A stretch of DNA of 64,000 nucleotides from Pannonibacter sp. XCT-53. GTDB lineage: Bacteria > Pseudomonadota > Alphaproteobacteria > Rhizobiales > Stappiaceae. The notes below the pieces were generated by a model that had not been told where the DNA came from, made no database searches, and worked only from the letters and a program-made list of their open reading frames with translations. Location: assembly GCF_009915765.1 (NCBI RefSeq), contig NZ_JAABLQ010000001.1, positions 1,612,001-1,676,000 of the forward strand, given 5' to 3'. Both the position numbers and the translations under genes were made by a program. Position 1 is the stretch's first letter; every line of letters begins with the position of its first letter. Below are positions 1 through 8,390 of the stretch, piece by piece.

Positions 1-655
1 CGGCATGCACCTCGTCGAGATAGGTCAGCGCGCCATGCTTGGCCGCAACGTCGCAGATCTCGGCGATCGGGGCGATGTCGCCATCCATCGAATAGACGCT
101 CTCGAAGGCCACCAGCTTCGGCCGGGACGGGTCATCGGCCGACATCAGCCGGTCGAGATCCTCGGGGCTGTTGTGCTTCCAGACCCGGCGCTCGGCGCGG
201 CTGTGGCGGATGCCCTCGATCATCGAGGCATGGTTCAGCGCGTCGGAATAGACGATGCAGCCCGGGATCTTGGCCGCCAGCGTGCCGAGGGCGGCCCAGT
301 TGGACACGTAGCCGGAGGTGAAGATCAGGGCGCTTTCCTTGCCATGCAGGTCGGCGAGCTCCTGCTCCAGCGCGACATGCGAATGGTTGGTGCCGGAAAT
401 GTTGCGGGTGCCGCCGGCGCCCGCGCCGCAGCGGTCGATCGCCTCCTTCATGGCGCGCACCACGTCCGGATGCTGGCCCATGCCGAGATAGTCGTTGGAG
501 CACCACACGGTCACGTCGTGGGACGTGCCATCCTCGCGGAAGCGGGTGGCGCGGGGAAACTGGCCGGCATGCCGCTCGAGGTCGGCAAACACGCGGTAGT
601 TCCCGGCCTCGCGCAGACCGTCCAGCGCCTCGGCGAAGAAGCTGTCGAATTCCAT
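1..655 (-). CDS. hemA: 5-aminolevulinate synthase, N-terminal part (cut by window edge)
   Basis: The first 218 residues of a PLP enzyme that condenses glycine and succinyl-CoA to 5-aminolevulinate, the first step of C4-pathway tetrapyrrole synthesis in alphaproteobacteria. The start reads MEFDSFFAEALDGLREAGNYRVF. Family landmarks follow: CSNDYLGMGQHPDVV, GAGAGGTRNISGTNHSHVALE, and SVYSMDGDIAPI leading to YLDEVHA, the edge of the PLP-binding Asp region. The ATG at 655 lies just before the EFDSFFAEAL helix common to the family. The catalytic lysine and C-terminus lie outside the window. Nothing sits close upstream, so the gene probably has its own promoter in the 656-1639 gap. Confidence 0.93.
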   Translation of the reverse strand, partial: MEFDSFFAEALDGLREAGNYRVFADLERHAGQFPRATRFREDGTSHDVTVWCSNDYLGMGQHPDVVRAMKEAIDRCGAGAGGTRNISGTNHSHVALEQELADLHGKESALIFTSGYVSNWAALGTLAAKIPGCIVYSDALNHASMIEGIRHSRAERRVWKHNSPEDLDRLMSADDPSRPKLVAFESVYSMDGDIAPIAEICDVAAKHGALTYLDEVHA

Positions 656-1639
656 GCCCTCATTCCCTCTCATTCATGGCCCGCCCGGTCATGCCTTGCG
701 GAGACAGGCAGTCCTGCCTGTCGAGCCTTCCGTCCGTCATCCGGTTTACGGAGCTCGGCGGCGGGTGGCCATGACTTCGATCAAACCGGGCCTTCCGCAC
801 CCTTTGACGGTCCCTGGAGGGAGGACCGGTCGCATCCGGGAAGGCCGGCCGGCACCCGGCGGATGCAGGCCATGGCAGGATCGATATCTCATGTGTCGTG
901 ACCTAGACATAGTGTAAAACGCCGCAGCTTGTCATTATTCTAACTTCGGGTTTCCGAATTGTTTTCAGGGCCGGCCCGCACGCGGTCCGGCGCTCCCTGC
1001 CCCATTCCTCGACCGTTTTCCCGCCCGCCTGCCTCGCCCTTTGCGCGGCTTTGCCCGGATCCTGGCCGAAGACGCGGCGCCCCGACCCTGCCCGGCCCGC
1101 GTTCGCCCTGCGCACCGCCGACCGACCGGCGGACGCGGCCGCGCCATCTGCGGGAACCTCCCGGCCCCTCACGCGTTCTGCTGCAGGAGATGCGTGCCGC
1201 AGCAAAGGCGACAAGCATCCTCACGAAAGTATGACCGGACCGGATGCGGCCTGTCATTTTCGACAGGCCCTTGCGGAAGATGATGATTTTCTTGCGCATC
1301 CTGCCGCGGAGATGCGCGGCCACAAGAAAAAATGGTTAAAACTTTAGAGAATCAACGGCGAAAATGTGACGTAGACTACATGTTTGTTAGGAACTGTGGT
1401 GTAATCATGGTTCCAGGTCGGGTGATGGCGAGATCGGCTGAGGGGCCGTCCGGAACAGGGCGGCGACCGGCAGCCGATCTGACCCAGAGAGCAAGGGGGT
1501 GGTCCGGGATCCTGAGGATCTGCGACCGCTCCGGGCGCAGGCTCGCGAAGACGAACCGGGACGCCCCAGACAGCACAAGCTCCGGACGCCAGTCCTTCCG
1601 GCTCACACAGACGTGAATGTCATGCCGTGGGAGGCAACA
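656..1639. other. Long intergenic region without a convincing gene
   Basis: Open frames here are GC-skewed and resemble no protein I know. Two AT-rich islands, about 890-960 and 1325-1430, stand out from very GC-rich flanks and probably hold the promoters of hemA (minus) and of the gene at 1640 (plus). I found no FNR-type TTGAT-N4-ATCAA box. An imperfect palindrome spans about 1368-1387. Confidence 0.5.
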
Positions 1640-2233
1640 ATGACGGGTCGTCTCAACATCGCCGCTGCGGCGGCAACACTCTCGCTTTCCCTTCTGCTGA
1701 GCGCTGCGGCGGCCCGGGCCGAGCTGCGCGAGATCCGCCACACGCTGCCGGACGACAACCTTGCCGTGACGGTGGCGAGCGCCGCTCCGGTCGAGACCGG
1801 CGGCGAGGACCTGTCCATCTGGGTCGGCGAGGTCGACCTCGGCGGTCGCTCCGCCCTGTGGGTCGAGCTGATCGATGCCGAGGGGGAAGTCATCTACAAC
1901 GCCGAGATCGGGCGCAACGAGACCCATCTTCTGCCGGACGGGCGGGCCATCATGGTCACCGCGCTGGATGCGGACACGCCCGTCGCCAAGGCCGACCAGT
2001 CCCGTGTGCCGAGCGAGGCATCCAGCCTCGTGACCCGGCGCGTGGTCGACGACAAGGGTGACCGGACGGCGGTCGAATTCATCGAGGAAACCCCGCGCGA
2101 CACGCAGCCGAAGCTGATCGAGGTGGCCCGCGTGGGCGAGGCGATCTGGGCGACGATCGTGTCTTTGTTCACCGGAGCAGCGGAAACGGTCCGGGTTGCC
2201 TGGTCCTGGCTGGTGGAGACGCTGCAGGCCTGA
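1640..2233 (+). CDS. Secreted hypothetical protein
   Basis: A 197-residue protein that I do not recognise. The N-terminus (MTGRLNIAAAAATLSLSLLL...AAARA) is a Sec signal peptide of about 28 residues with an AxA cleavage site. The mature part is acidic and beta-rich in appearance (DLSIWVGEVDLGG, ALWVELIDAEGEVIYNAEIG), so a periplasmic location is likely. The C-terminus has an amphipathic tryptophan-rich segment (IWATIVSLFTGAAETVRVAWSWLVETL). The ATG at 1640 is chosen because GGGAGG lies about 6 nt upstream and the signal peptide begins there; the frame is open further upstream, but that part is low-complexity. A strong intrinsic terminator follows at 2282. Confidence 0.7.
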   Translation: MTGRLNIAAAAATLSLSLLLSAAAARAELREIRHTLPDDNLAVTVASAAPVETGGEDLSIWVGEVDLGGRSALWVELIDAEGEVIYNAEIGRNETHLLPDGRAIMVTALDADTPVAKADQSRVPSEASSLVTRRVVDDKGDRTAVEFIEETPRDTQPKLIEVARVGEAIWATIVSLFTGAAETVRVAWSWLVETLQA

Positions 2234-2281
2234 GCGCCGGCACGCCCTGCCCTCCCGAGCCTCCCGCATGGTGCCGTCCGC

Positions 2282-2312
2282 GGCCGCAGCCTTCCCCGGC
2301 TGCGGCCTTTTT
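2282..2312 (+). terminator. Intrinsic terminator of the secreted hypothetical gene
   Basis: A perfect 10-bp stem (GGCCGCAGCC / GGCTGCGGCC) with a 6-nt loop is followed directly by five T. It lies 48 nt after the stop at 2233 and insulates the lipid operon downstream. Confidence 0.9.
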
Positions 2313-2466
2313 CGTGACACGCGCGCCGGCTTCGGGCATGGTGGACAAAACTTGCCAATCTGCCTGATCCGGCCTGAAACACGCCGCGTAAGATCCGAAA
2401 ACGCAAGGACATTCCCCGCTGCCTCCCCCAGGCCGGGCACGTTCGGCCCGCTCAGAAGGACCTTAC

Positions 2467-3780
2467 ATGCGCATTGCAGTCATCGGCTCCGGCATTTCCG
2501 GCAACAGCGCCGCTTACGCCCTGTGCGACCAGCATGAGGTCATCCTGTACGAGAAGCGGCTGCGCCCCGGAGGCCACAGTGCCACGGTCGACATCGACTA
2601 TGACGGCCTGCCGATGACGGTCGACACCGGTTTCATTGTCTACAATGAGTTGAACTATCCCAACCTGACGGCGCTGTTCGCCCACCTCGACGTGAAGACC
2701 GAGGCCAGCGACATGAGCTTCGCCCTGTCGGTAGACGGCGGCCGCCGCGAGTGGGCGGGTTCGGACCTCAACAGCATCTTCGCGCAACGCTCCAACCTCG
2801 TCTCGCCGCGCTTCCTCTGGATGCTGCGCGAGATCCTGCGCTTCAACCGCATCTGCACCCGCGACCGGGCGGACGGGCTTGTGGCCGGCAAGTCGCTCGG
2901 CGACTATCTCGCCTTCCGCCGCTTCTCGCGTGCCTTCATCGACGACTACCTGGTGCCGATGGGCGCTGCCATCTGGTCGACGCCGCCAAGCGAGATGCTG
3001 GCCTTCCCGGCAGATTCGTTCATCGCCTTCTTCGAGAACCACCGGCTGATCAACTTCGACCGCCCCATCTGGCGCACCGTGTCCGGCGGCAGCCGGACCT
3101 ACGTGCAGCGCCTGCTGGCCCCGCTGAAGGGCAACGTCCGTCTCGGCTCGCCGGTGGTGGGCGTGCGCCGTGCCGGCGGCAAGGTGCATGTGCGCGACAG
3201 TTCCGGCCACGAGGACGTGTTCGACCAGGTCATCCTGGCGAGCCACACCGACCAGACGCTCGCCATGCTGGAGGACCCGAGCGACGACGAGCGCCGGATC
3301 CTCGGCGCCATCCGCTACCGGCCGAATGCCGTCTACCTGCACCGCGACCTCGCCCTGATGCCGAAGCGCAAGCGGGTGTGGTCGTCCTGGAACTACATGG
3401 CCCGCAGCGATGCGCAGTCGGGCACCGAGGTCAGCGTCAGCTACTGGATGAACCGGCTTCAGAACCTCGATCCGACGCGGCCGCTGTTCGTCAGCCTCAA
3501 TCCGCCGGTGCCCCCGCGCGAGGACCTGACCTTCGCCCGCTTCACCTATGACCATCCGCAGTTCGACGGCGCCGCGCTCGCGGCCCAGCGGCAGGTCAAG
3601 GACATCCAGGGCGTCAACGGCACCTGGTATTGCGGTGCCTGGAACGGTCACGGCTTCCATGAAGACGGGCTTGTCTCCGGCCTTGCGGTGGCGCGTGCCT
3701 TTGGGGCAGTCTTGCCGTGGGATACGCTTGGACAGGCCGGGGGCACGCCGCCGCTCGGTGTGGCCGAGGCCGCAGAATAA
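2467..3780 (+). CDS. FAD-dependent amine-oxidase-like oxidoreductase (lipid operon)
   Basis: A 437-residue flavoprotein. The N-terminal dinucleotide fold is clear (IAVIGSGISGNSAAYAL at residues 3-19, the acidic end of the fold in LYEKRLRPGGHSATV). It continues with DTGFIVYNELNYPNL and closes with GTWYCGAWNGHGFHEDGLVSGLAVA, the usual C-terminal FAD segment of the NAD(P)-binding/amine oxidase superfamily. It is the first gene of a three-gene operon with DUF1365 (15-bp gap) and a Cfa-type methyltransferase. This trio is common in proteobacteria, often under RpoE/ChrR control, and is tied to modified membrane fatty acids (cyclopropane or furan types). The exact reaction here is unknown; oxidation or desaturation of an acyl chain is an inference. 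Confidence 0.85.
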   Translation: MRIAVIGSGISGNSAAYALCDQHEVILYEKRLRPGGHSATVDIDYDGLPMTVDTGFIVYNELNYPNLTALFAHLDVKTEASDMSFALSVDGGRREWAGSDLNSIFAQRSNLVSPRFLWMLREILRFNRICTRDRADGLVAGKSLGDYLAFRRFSRAFIDDYLVPMGAAIWSTPPSEMLAFPADSFIAFFENHRLINFDRPIWRTVSGGSRTYVQRLLAPLKGNVRLGSPVVGVRRAGGKVHVRDSSGHEDVFDQVILASHTDQTLAMLEDPSDDERRILGAIRYRPNAVYLHRDLALMPKRKRVWSSWNYMARSDAQSGTEVSVSYWMNRLQNLDPTRPLFVSLNPPVPPREDLTFARFTYDHPQFDGAALAAQRQVKDIQGVNGTWYCGAWNGHGFHEDGLVSGLAVARAFGAVLPWDTLGQAGGTPPLGVAEAAE

Positions 3781-3795
3781 GGCGGTCGCATCGCC

Positions 3796-4683
3796 ATGGC
3801 ACGCAAGGCTGAAACCACGATGGCGGAAAACGGTCCGCCTCCGGCCGGCCCGGTGACACTTTACACCGGCAAGGTGATGCACGCGCGCATGAAGCCCGTG
3901 CCGCACCGCTTCACCTATTCCGTGTTTTCGCTGCTCTTCGACCTCGACCGGCTGGCGGACGCCGACCGGCTGTCGCCCCTGCTGTCGGTCGGGCGCTTCA
4001 ACCTGCTCTCCTTCCATGCGCGCGATCACGGTCCGCGCGACGGCTCGGACCTGCGCGCGCATGTCGACCGCCTTTTGGCCGAGGCCGGGCTGGCGCGGCC
4101 CGCGCGGGTCCTGCTCCTCGCCTATCCGCGGCTCCTTGGCTATGTCTTCAACCCGCTTGCCGTCTACTACGCCTATGAGGCGGACGGTCGGCTGGCAGCC
4201 GTGGTCTACGAGGTGCGCAACACCTTCGGCGATCTGCACACCTATGTCGCGCCGGTCCGGGATGGCCAGGTCAGCGCCGCCGGTCTCCGGCAGGATCAGG
4301 TCAAGACCTTCTACGTCTCGCCCTTCCTCGACATGCAGCAGCATTACCACTTTCGCCTGCTGCCCCCGGGGCGTTCGGTGCGCATCCGCATCCTCGAGAC
4401 CGACCCGGCCGGCCCGATGCTCTCGGCCACGTTCAACGGCGAGGGCGAACCGGCGACGAGCCGGGCGATCCTCGCTGCCTGCCTGCGCTTTCCCCTGATG
4501 ACGCTGAAGGTCATGGCGGGCATCCATTACGAGGCCCTCAAGCTGTGGCTCAAGGGCATCCGCTTCCATTCCCGTCCGACACCCGCAGGTGCGACCAGCG
4601 CCGGCGGCCCCGCCGGCACTCCCCTTTCCCAACCGGCTGCCCCGGCGCAGCTGTCCCGCCCCGAACCCTTCGGGCATGCCTGA
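3796..4683 (+). CDS. DUF1365 family protein
   Basis: A 295-residue member of DUF1365, recognisable from LYTGKVMHARMKPVPHRFTYSVF, LLAYPRLLGYVFNPLAVYYAY, VVYEVRNTFGDLHTYV and KTFYVSPFLDMQQHYHF. The family has no settled biochemical role but nearly always sits between an FAD oxidoreductase and a cyclopropane-fatty-acid synthase homologue, so a part in modifying membrane acyl chains is likely. An ATG at 3820 (MAENG) is an alternative start. The last 45 residues are Pro/Ala/Ser-rich and probably disordered. The stop at 4681-4683 overlaps an in-frame ATG of the next gene, consistent with translational coupling. Confidence 0.88.
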   Translation: MARKAETTMAENGPPPAGPVTLYTGKVMHARMKPVPHRFTYSVFSLLFDLDRLADADRLSPLLSVGRFNLLSFHARDHGPRDGSDLRAHVDRLLAEAGLARPARVLLLAYPRLLGYVFNPLAVYYAYEADGRLAAVVYEVRNTFGDLHTYVAPVRDGQVSAAGLRQDQVKTFYVSPFLDMQQHYHFRLLPPGRSVRIRILETDPAGPMLSATFNGEGEPATSRAILAACLRFPLMTLKVMAGIHYEALKLWLKGIRFHSRPTPAGATSAGGPAGTPLSQPAAPAQLSRPEPFGHA

Positions 4684-4694
4684 TGGAGGTTCCA

Positions 4695-5963
4695 ATGTCC
4701 TATGTGTCCAAGCTCCCCGCCACCGCCATGCCGCTCGCCCAGCCGATCCGCGTCACGCCCGACAACGCCCGCACCGTCCTGGCCGGCCTGCCCCGCTTCG
4801 TGCGCATGGGCATGCGCATCGTGCTTGCGCTCGAGTATGGCCGGCTGACCATCACCACGCCCGACGGCCGCTGCTTCCTGATCGAGGGCAAGCATCCGGG
4901 ACCGGAAGGCGTGCTGCATGTGCATGACTGGCGCTTCGTGCGCATGGCGGTCGAAGGCGGCGATGTCGGCGTCGGCGAGGCCTTCATGCTGGGCTACTGG
5001 TCGAGCCCCGACGTGACCACCTTCCTCGAGCTGTTCTGCGTCAACCGCGATGCGACCATGGAGCGGCTGCAGGGCAGCCCGCTGTTCCGCCTCGCCGTGA
5101 CCCTGCGCCACTGGTTCAACCGCAACACCCGCAAGGGCTCGCAGCGCAACATTTCCGCCCATTACGATCTCGGCAATGCCTTCTACCGCGAGTGGCTCGA
5201 CCCCTCGATGACCTATTCCTCCGGTCTCTACGAGGGCCGGGCGGCAACGCTCGAGGAGGCCCAGGCGCAGAAGTACCGCGCGCTGGCGGAGGCCGCCGAC
5301 ATCCGCGCCGGCCACAAGGTTCTGGAGATCGGTTGCGGCTGGGGCGGCTTTGCCGAATTCGCCGCCCGTGAGGTGGGAGCCCATGTGCGGGCGCTCACCA
5401 TCTCGCGCGAGCAGTTCGACTATGCGCGCGAGCGGATGTTCAAGGCCGGACTGAACGACCGGGTCGAGGTGGTGTTCCAGGACTACCGCGACGAGCGCGG
5501 CGTCTACGACCGGATCGCGTCGATTGAGATGTTCGAGGCGGTCGGGCAGGAGTACTGGCCGACCTATTTCGAGAAGCTGTCGGCCTGCCTCAAGCCGGGC
5601 GGCATGGCGGGCCTGCAGATCATCACGATCCAGGACCACATGTTCGCCGACTACGCGCGGCGGCCGGACTTCATCCAGCGCTACATCTTCCCCGGCGGCA
5701 TGCTGCCGCCGCCGGGCCGCATCACCGACATCGGGCGCAAGCTCGGGCTCGACCTGAAGGCGCAGAAGATCTTCGGTCAGGACTATGCCCGCACCCTTGC
5801 GGAATGGCGCGACCGCTTCCGCGAAGCCTGGCCGCGCATCTCGCCGCTCGGGTTCGACGAGCGCTTCAAGCGGCTCTGGGAGTTCTACTTCCACTATTGC
5901 GAGGCGGGCTTCCGGGCCGGCAACATCGACGTGCGCCAGATGGTCTATGTGAAGGCCGGCTGA
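4695..5963 (+). CDS. cfa: Cyclopropane-fatty-acyl-phospholipid synthase family methyltransferase
   Basis: A 422-residue SAM-dependent enzyme acting on unsaturated phospholipid acyl chains at the inner membrane. The SAM site is VLEIGCGWGGFAEFAA (about residues 210-225). Other hallmarks are NISAHYDLGNAFYREWLDPSMTYSSG, SIEMFEAVGQEYW, FIQRYIFPGGMLP and the C-terminal FYFHYCEAGFRAGNIDVRQMVYVK. The ATG at 4695 follows GGAGGT with 4 nt spacing; an in-frame ATG at 4683 that overlaps the upstream stop (TGATG) would add four residues. Whether the product is a cyclopropane or only a methylated chain (as for furan fatty acid enzymes) cannot be told from sequence. Confidence 0.92.
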   Translation: MSYVSKLPATAMPLAQPIRVTPDNARTVLAGLPRFVRMGMRIVLALEYGRLTITTPDGRCFLIEGKHPGPEGVLHVHDWRFVRMAVEGGDVGVGEAFMLGYWSSPDVTTFLELFCVNRDATMERLQGSPLFRLAVTLRHWFNRNTRKGSQRNISAHYDLGNAFYREWLDPSMTYSSGLYEGRAATLEEAQAQKYRALAEAADIRAGHKVLEIGCGWGGFAEFAAREVGAHVRALTISREQFDYARERMFKAGLNDRVEVVFQDYRDERGVYDRIASIEMFEAVGQEYWPTYFEKLSACLKPGGMAGLQIITIQDHMFADYARRPDFIQRYIFPGGMLPPPGRITDIGRKLGLDLKAQKIFGQDYARTLAEWRDRFREAWPRISPLGFDERFKRLWEFYFHYCEAGFRAGNIDVRQMVYVKAG

Positions 5964-6037
5964 GCGGACGGGGGGCAGGCTTGTCTCAAGGCTGGTCAAC
6001 AGACCTGCGGGCAGGCCGGTGAACCCATCGGGCGGGG

Positions 6038-6053
6038 GGGCGCGGCGCGCCCC
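6038..6053 (+). repeat. Upstream copy of a duplicated terminator-type hairpin
   Basis: GGGCGCGGCGCGCCCC can fold as GGGCGC/GCGCCC with a 3-nt loop. It lies 75 nt after the cfa stop but lacks a T-tract, because the 256-bp element starts immediately after it. A near-identical 16-mer (15 of 16) with a T-tract lies on the other side of the element at 6310-6325. Confidence 0.7.
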
Positions 6054-6309
6054 TCAGACTGCTGACAAACTTCGGAGTTTCGTCAGTTTGCCGTCATTCC
6101 GGACAAGGTGAGCGTTCAGCGAACCGCAGATCCGGAATCCAGCATGTCTGTGCGAGCGCAGGCGAGCCCAAAACCAAGTCAACTCGATACGACTTGCGAC
6201 CGACAGGTGTGTCGCGCTTCGCGCGGCTGATATCTGGATCCCGGCTCGGCGCTTCGCTAACGCTCAGCTGGGCCGGGATGACTGTGAGCAGGTTTGTCAG
6301 CAGTCTGAA
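6054..6309 (+). repeat. 256-bp repeat element, copy A (terminal inverted repeats, two palindromic modules)
   Basis: The ends are a perfect 17-bp inverted repeat (6054-6070 against 6292-6308), with core CAGACTGCTGACAAAC. Inside are two palindromic modules typical of alphaproteobacterial REP/RPE elements: GTCATTCCGGA ... TCCGGAATCCAG (about 6092-6143) and GGATCCCGGC ... GCCGGGATGAC (about 6236-6283). A copy of the same length in opposite orientation lies at 50008-50263; by eye the two are well over 90% identical. There is no ORF of note, so if it moves it needs a transposase in trans (MITE-like). Confidence 0.85.
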
Positions 6310-6329
6310 GGGCGCGGGGCGCCCCTTTT
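6310..6329 (+). terminator. Terminator of the FAD-DUF1365-cfa operon, separated from it by the repeat element
   Basis: The stem GGGCGC/GCGCCC with loop GGG is followed by C and TTTT, then CCTTTT. It is the downstream member of the duplicated hairpin flanking repeat copy A, and the only one that keeps a T-tract. It lies about 350 nt after the cfa stop. Confidence 0.7.
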
Positions 6330-6502
6330 CCTTTTCTGGCCGCTGGCATGCCGGAGTGACCCGCAGGCGTGGGCCGCCCCTGCCGTGGCCCGGTCCGAGA
6401 CCGCTGGAAACGGCGCTGATTCCGGCTGCAGCGCGCTTGCTGATGGCCGCTTTGCCCGCTAACAGTTGCAGATATTCCGCACCTCACGGGAGTAGATGAT
6501 CC

Positions 6503-7312
6503 ATGCGTTTTGTCCCCACCCTTGCCAGTCTCGCCTGCGGCCTCGCGGCCGTCGTCCTTCCGGCCCTCGCCCCGCAGGCAGAGGCCGCCGGCCTGCCGGA
6601 CCTCAAGGGGCGCGAGGTCGTCGTGGTGACCGAAAACGCCTATCCGCCGCTGCAGTTCATCGACAAGTCGGGGCAGGCTGTCGGCTGGGAATATGACGCC
6701 ATGGCCGAGATCGCCAAGCGCCTCAACATCAAGGTCACCTACCAGAACACCAGCTGGGACGCGATGATCCCGGCGGTGTCTGCGGGCGAGTATGACCTCG
6801 GCATGACCGGCATCACCATCCGTGACGACCGCAAGGACAAGGTGGACTTTTCCGACCCCTACATGCGCTCGGAAATGATCATGCTGGTGCGTGCCGACGA
6901 GACCCGCTTCACCGATGCCAAGAGCTTTGCCGCCAATCCGGACCTGCTGATGGCCGCACAGCCCGGCACGACCCCGTTCTATGTCGGTGTCTACGAGGTG
7001 CTCGACGGCAACGAGGCCAATCCGCGCATCAAGAAGTTCGAGACCTTCGGGGCCGGCGTCGCGGCGCTGCGCGCCGGCGATGTGGACCTGGTGCTGACGG
7101 ATGGCACCGCCGGCCCGGGCTATGTCTCCACCTCGAACGGCACGCTGAAGATCATCGGCGAGAAGCTCGGCACCGAGGATTTCGGCTTCATCTTCAAGAA
7201 GGGCTCGGATCTCGTTGCCCCGATCAATGCCGCCATCGCCGCGATGAAGGCCGACGGCACCATCGCCGCGCTCGATAAGAAGTGGTTCATCGACTACAAG
7301 ATGGGCCAGTAA
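6503..7312 (+). CDS. Amino-acid ABC transporter substrate-binding protein (SBP family 3)
   Basis: A 269-residue periplasmic binding protein with a signal peptide ending LAPQAEAA (about residue 29). Family 3 marks are VTENAYPPLQFIDKSGQAVGWEYDAMAEIAKRL, AVSAGEYDLGMTGITIRDDRKDKVDFSDPYM and the C-terminal IAALDKKWFIDYKMGQ. Residues GMTG and the R of the IRDDR region correspond to the usual alpha-amino and carboxylate contacts, so a polar amino acid is the likely ligand; which one is not predictable. A permease follows after a 280-bp gap, but no ATPase gene is nearby. The start is the ATG at 6503, preceded by GGGAGTAG. Confidence 0.9.
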   Translation: MRFVPTLASLACGLAAVVLPALAPQAEAAGLPDLKGREVVVVTENAYPPLQFIDKSGQAVGWEYDAMAEIAKRLNIKVTYQNTSWDAMIPAVSAGEYDLGMTGITIRDDRKDKVDFSDPYMRSEMIMLVRADETRFTDAKSFAANPDLLMAAQPGTTPFYVGVYEVLDGNEANPRIKKFETFGAGVAALRAGDVDLVLTDGTAGPGYVSTSNGTLKIIGEKLGTEDFGFIFKKGSDLVAPINAAIAAMKADGTIAALDKKWFIDYKMGQ

Positions 7313-7315
7313 GCC

Positions 7316-7393
7316 GGTTCCGGCCTCGGTTCCGGCCTCGGTTCCGGGCCCGGTTCCGGCCCCGGTTACGGTTGCAGTCTCGGTTCTGGCCTT
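7316..7393 (+). repeat. 12-bp tandem repeats just after a stop codon
   Basis: Units begin 3 nt after the stop of the binding-protein gene: GGTTCCGGCCTC twice, then GGTTCCGGGCCC, GGTTCCGGCCCC, a longer diverged unit (7364-7381) and GGTTCTGGCCTT. The array fills the first part of the gap before the permease. Confidence 0.85.
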
Positions 7394-7592
7394 GGGGGGC
7401 GGCAAGACAGCCTTGCCGCTCCGCGCTGCGGCCGGGGCAAGGAGGGCGGTCCGGCCGCCCCTTGCGCGGTGACTGCTGCGGGGCCTCCCCTGCCCGACCT
7501 GCAAGGACCAAACCCCGGACAGCCCTGCCGTCCTCCCTGACCTGACGGCCCAGAGGCGGCCTTGCCGCCCGGCCGAGCGGAGCATTCCGTCG

Positions 7593-8390
7593 ATGGGCCC
7601 TTCCCGCAAGACACCCCAGAGCGATTTCCCGTGGTGGCTGGTGATCCTGGCGCTCGCCGGGGCCTATGCCTTTGCCCAGACCCTCACCAGCGACATCCAT
7701 GCGCAGGTGCTGGGCGTGCTGTCGCAGGGCATCGGCATCACCCTGCTGGTCACTGTCACGGCCTTCGCGGGTGCGTCTGCCCTCGGGTTGCTGCTGGCGC
7801 TCGGCGGGCTGTCGCGCCTTCTCGTGGTGCGCCAGGCGGTCAAGCTCTACATTGAGGTCATCCGCGGCGTGCCGATCATCGTGCTGCTGCTCTACGTGGC
7901 CTTTGCCGGCGTGCCGCTGATGGTCGAGGCATGGAACGCGGTGATGACGCCGCTGGGGCTTGATCCGATCCGCACCCGTGACATCTCGCTGCTGTGGCGT
8001 GCGGTGGCGGCGCTGGTCCTCGCCTATTCGGCCTTCCTGGCCGAGGTGTTCCGCGCCGGCATCCTGGCCGTCGAGCCCGGCCAGATCGAGGCCGCCAAGG
8101 CGCTCGGGCTCAACGGCTGGCTGCGCTTCCGCCTCATCGTGGCGCCGCAGGCCTTCCGCACCATCCTGCCGCCCTACGGCAATGACTTCATCGCCATGGT
8201 CAAGGATTCCTCGCTGGTCTCGGTGCTCGGCGTGACCGACATCACCCAGCTCGGCAAGGTGACGGCGGCCGGCAACTTCCGCTATTTCGAGACCTACAAT
8301 CTGGTAGCGCTCATCTACCTGACCCTGACGGTCACGCTGTCGCTGGCCCTGTCGCGGCTCGAGCAGCGGCTGCGCCAGCGTGACGGCTGA
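7593..8390 (+). CDS. Amino-acid ABC transporter permease (HisMQ family)
   Basis: A 265-residue inner-membrane permease. The EAA loop that docks the ATPase is visible as AVEPGQIEAAKALGLNGWLRFRLIVAPQAFRTILPPYGNDFIAMVKDSSLVSVLGV (about residues 160-215). Earlier segments include IGITLLVTVTAFAGASALGLLLALGG and YIEVIRGVPIIVLLLYVAFAGVPL. It presumably forms a homodimer with the binding protein at 6503 for polar amino-acid uptake. No ATPase is encoded beside it, so it must borrow one; AapP (19083-19886) is the only family-matched ATPase in the window. The start at 7593 puts about 15 hydrophilic residues before the first membrane segment. Confidence 0.88.
   Translation: MGPSRKTPQSDFPWWLVILALAGAYAFAQTLTSDIHAQVLGVLSQGIGITLLVTVTAFAGASALGLLLALGGLSRLLVVRQAVKLYIEVIRGVPIIVLLLYVAFAGVPLMVEAWNAVMTPLGLDPIRTRDISLLWRAVAALVLAYSAFLAEVFRAGILAVEPGQIEAAKALGLNGWLRFRLIVAPQAFRTILPPYGNDFIAMVKDSSLVSVLGVTDITQLGKVTAAGNFRYFETYNLVALIYLTLTVTLSLALSRLEQRLRQRDG

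Noticed and set aside
656..917. Short frames in the hemA upstream region as genes
   Set aside because: No ribosome-binding site, skewed composition and no recognisable family.
1376..2440. Long minus-strand open frames opposite real genes (also 2452-4695, 14043-16409, 18999-21200, 50250-52511)
   Set aside because: They mirror well-supported genes on the other strand, are Arg/Ala/His/Asp-rich and match no family. High GC makes such antisense frames expected.
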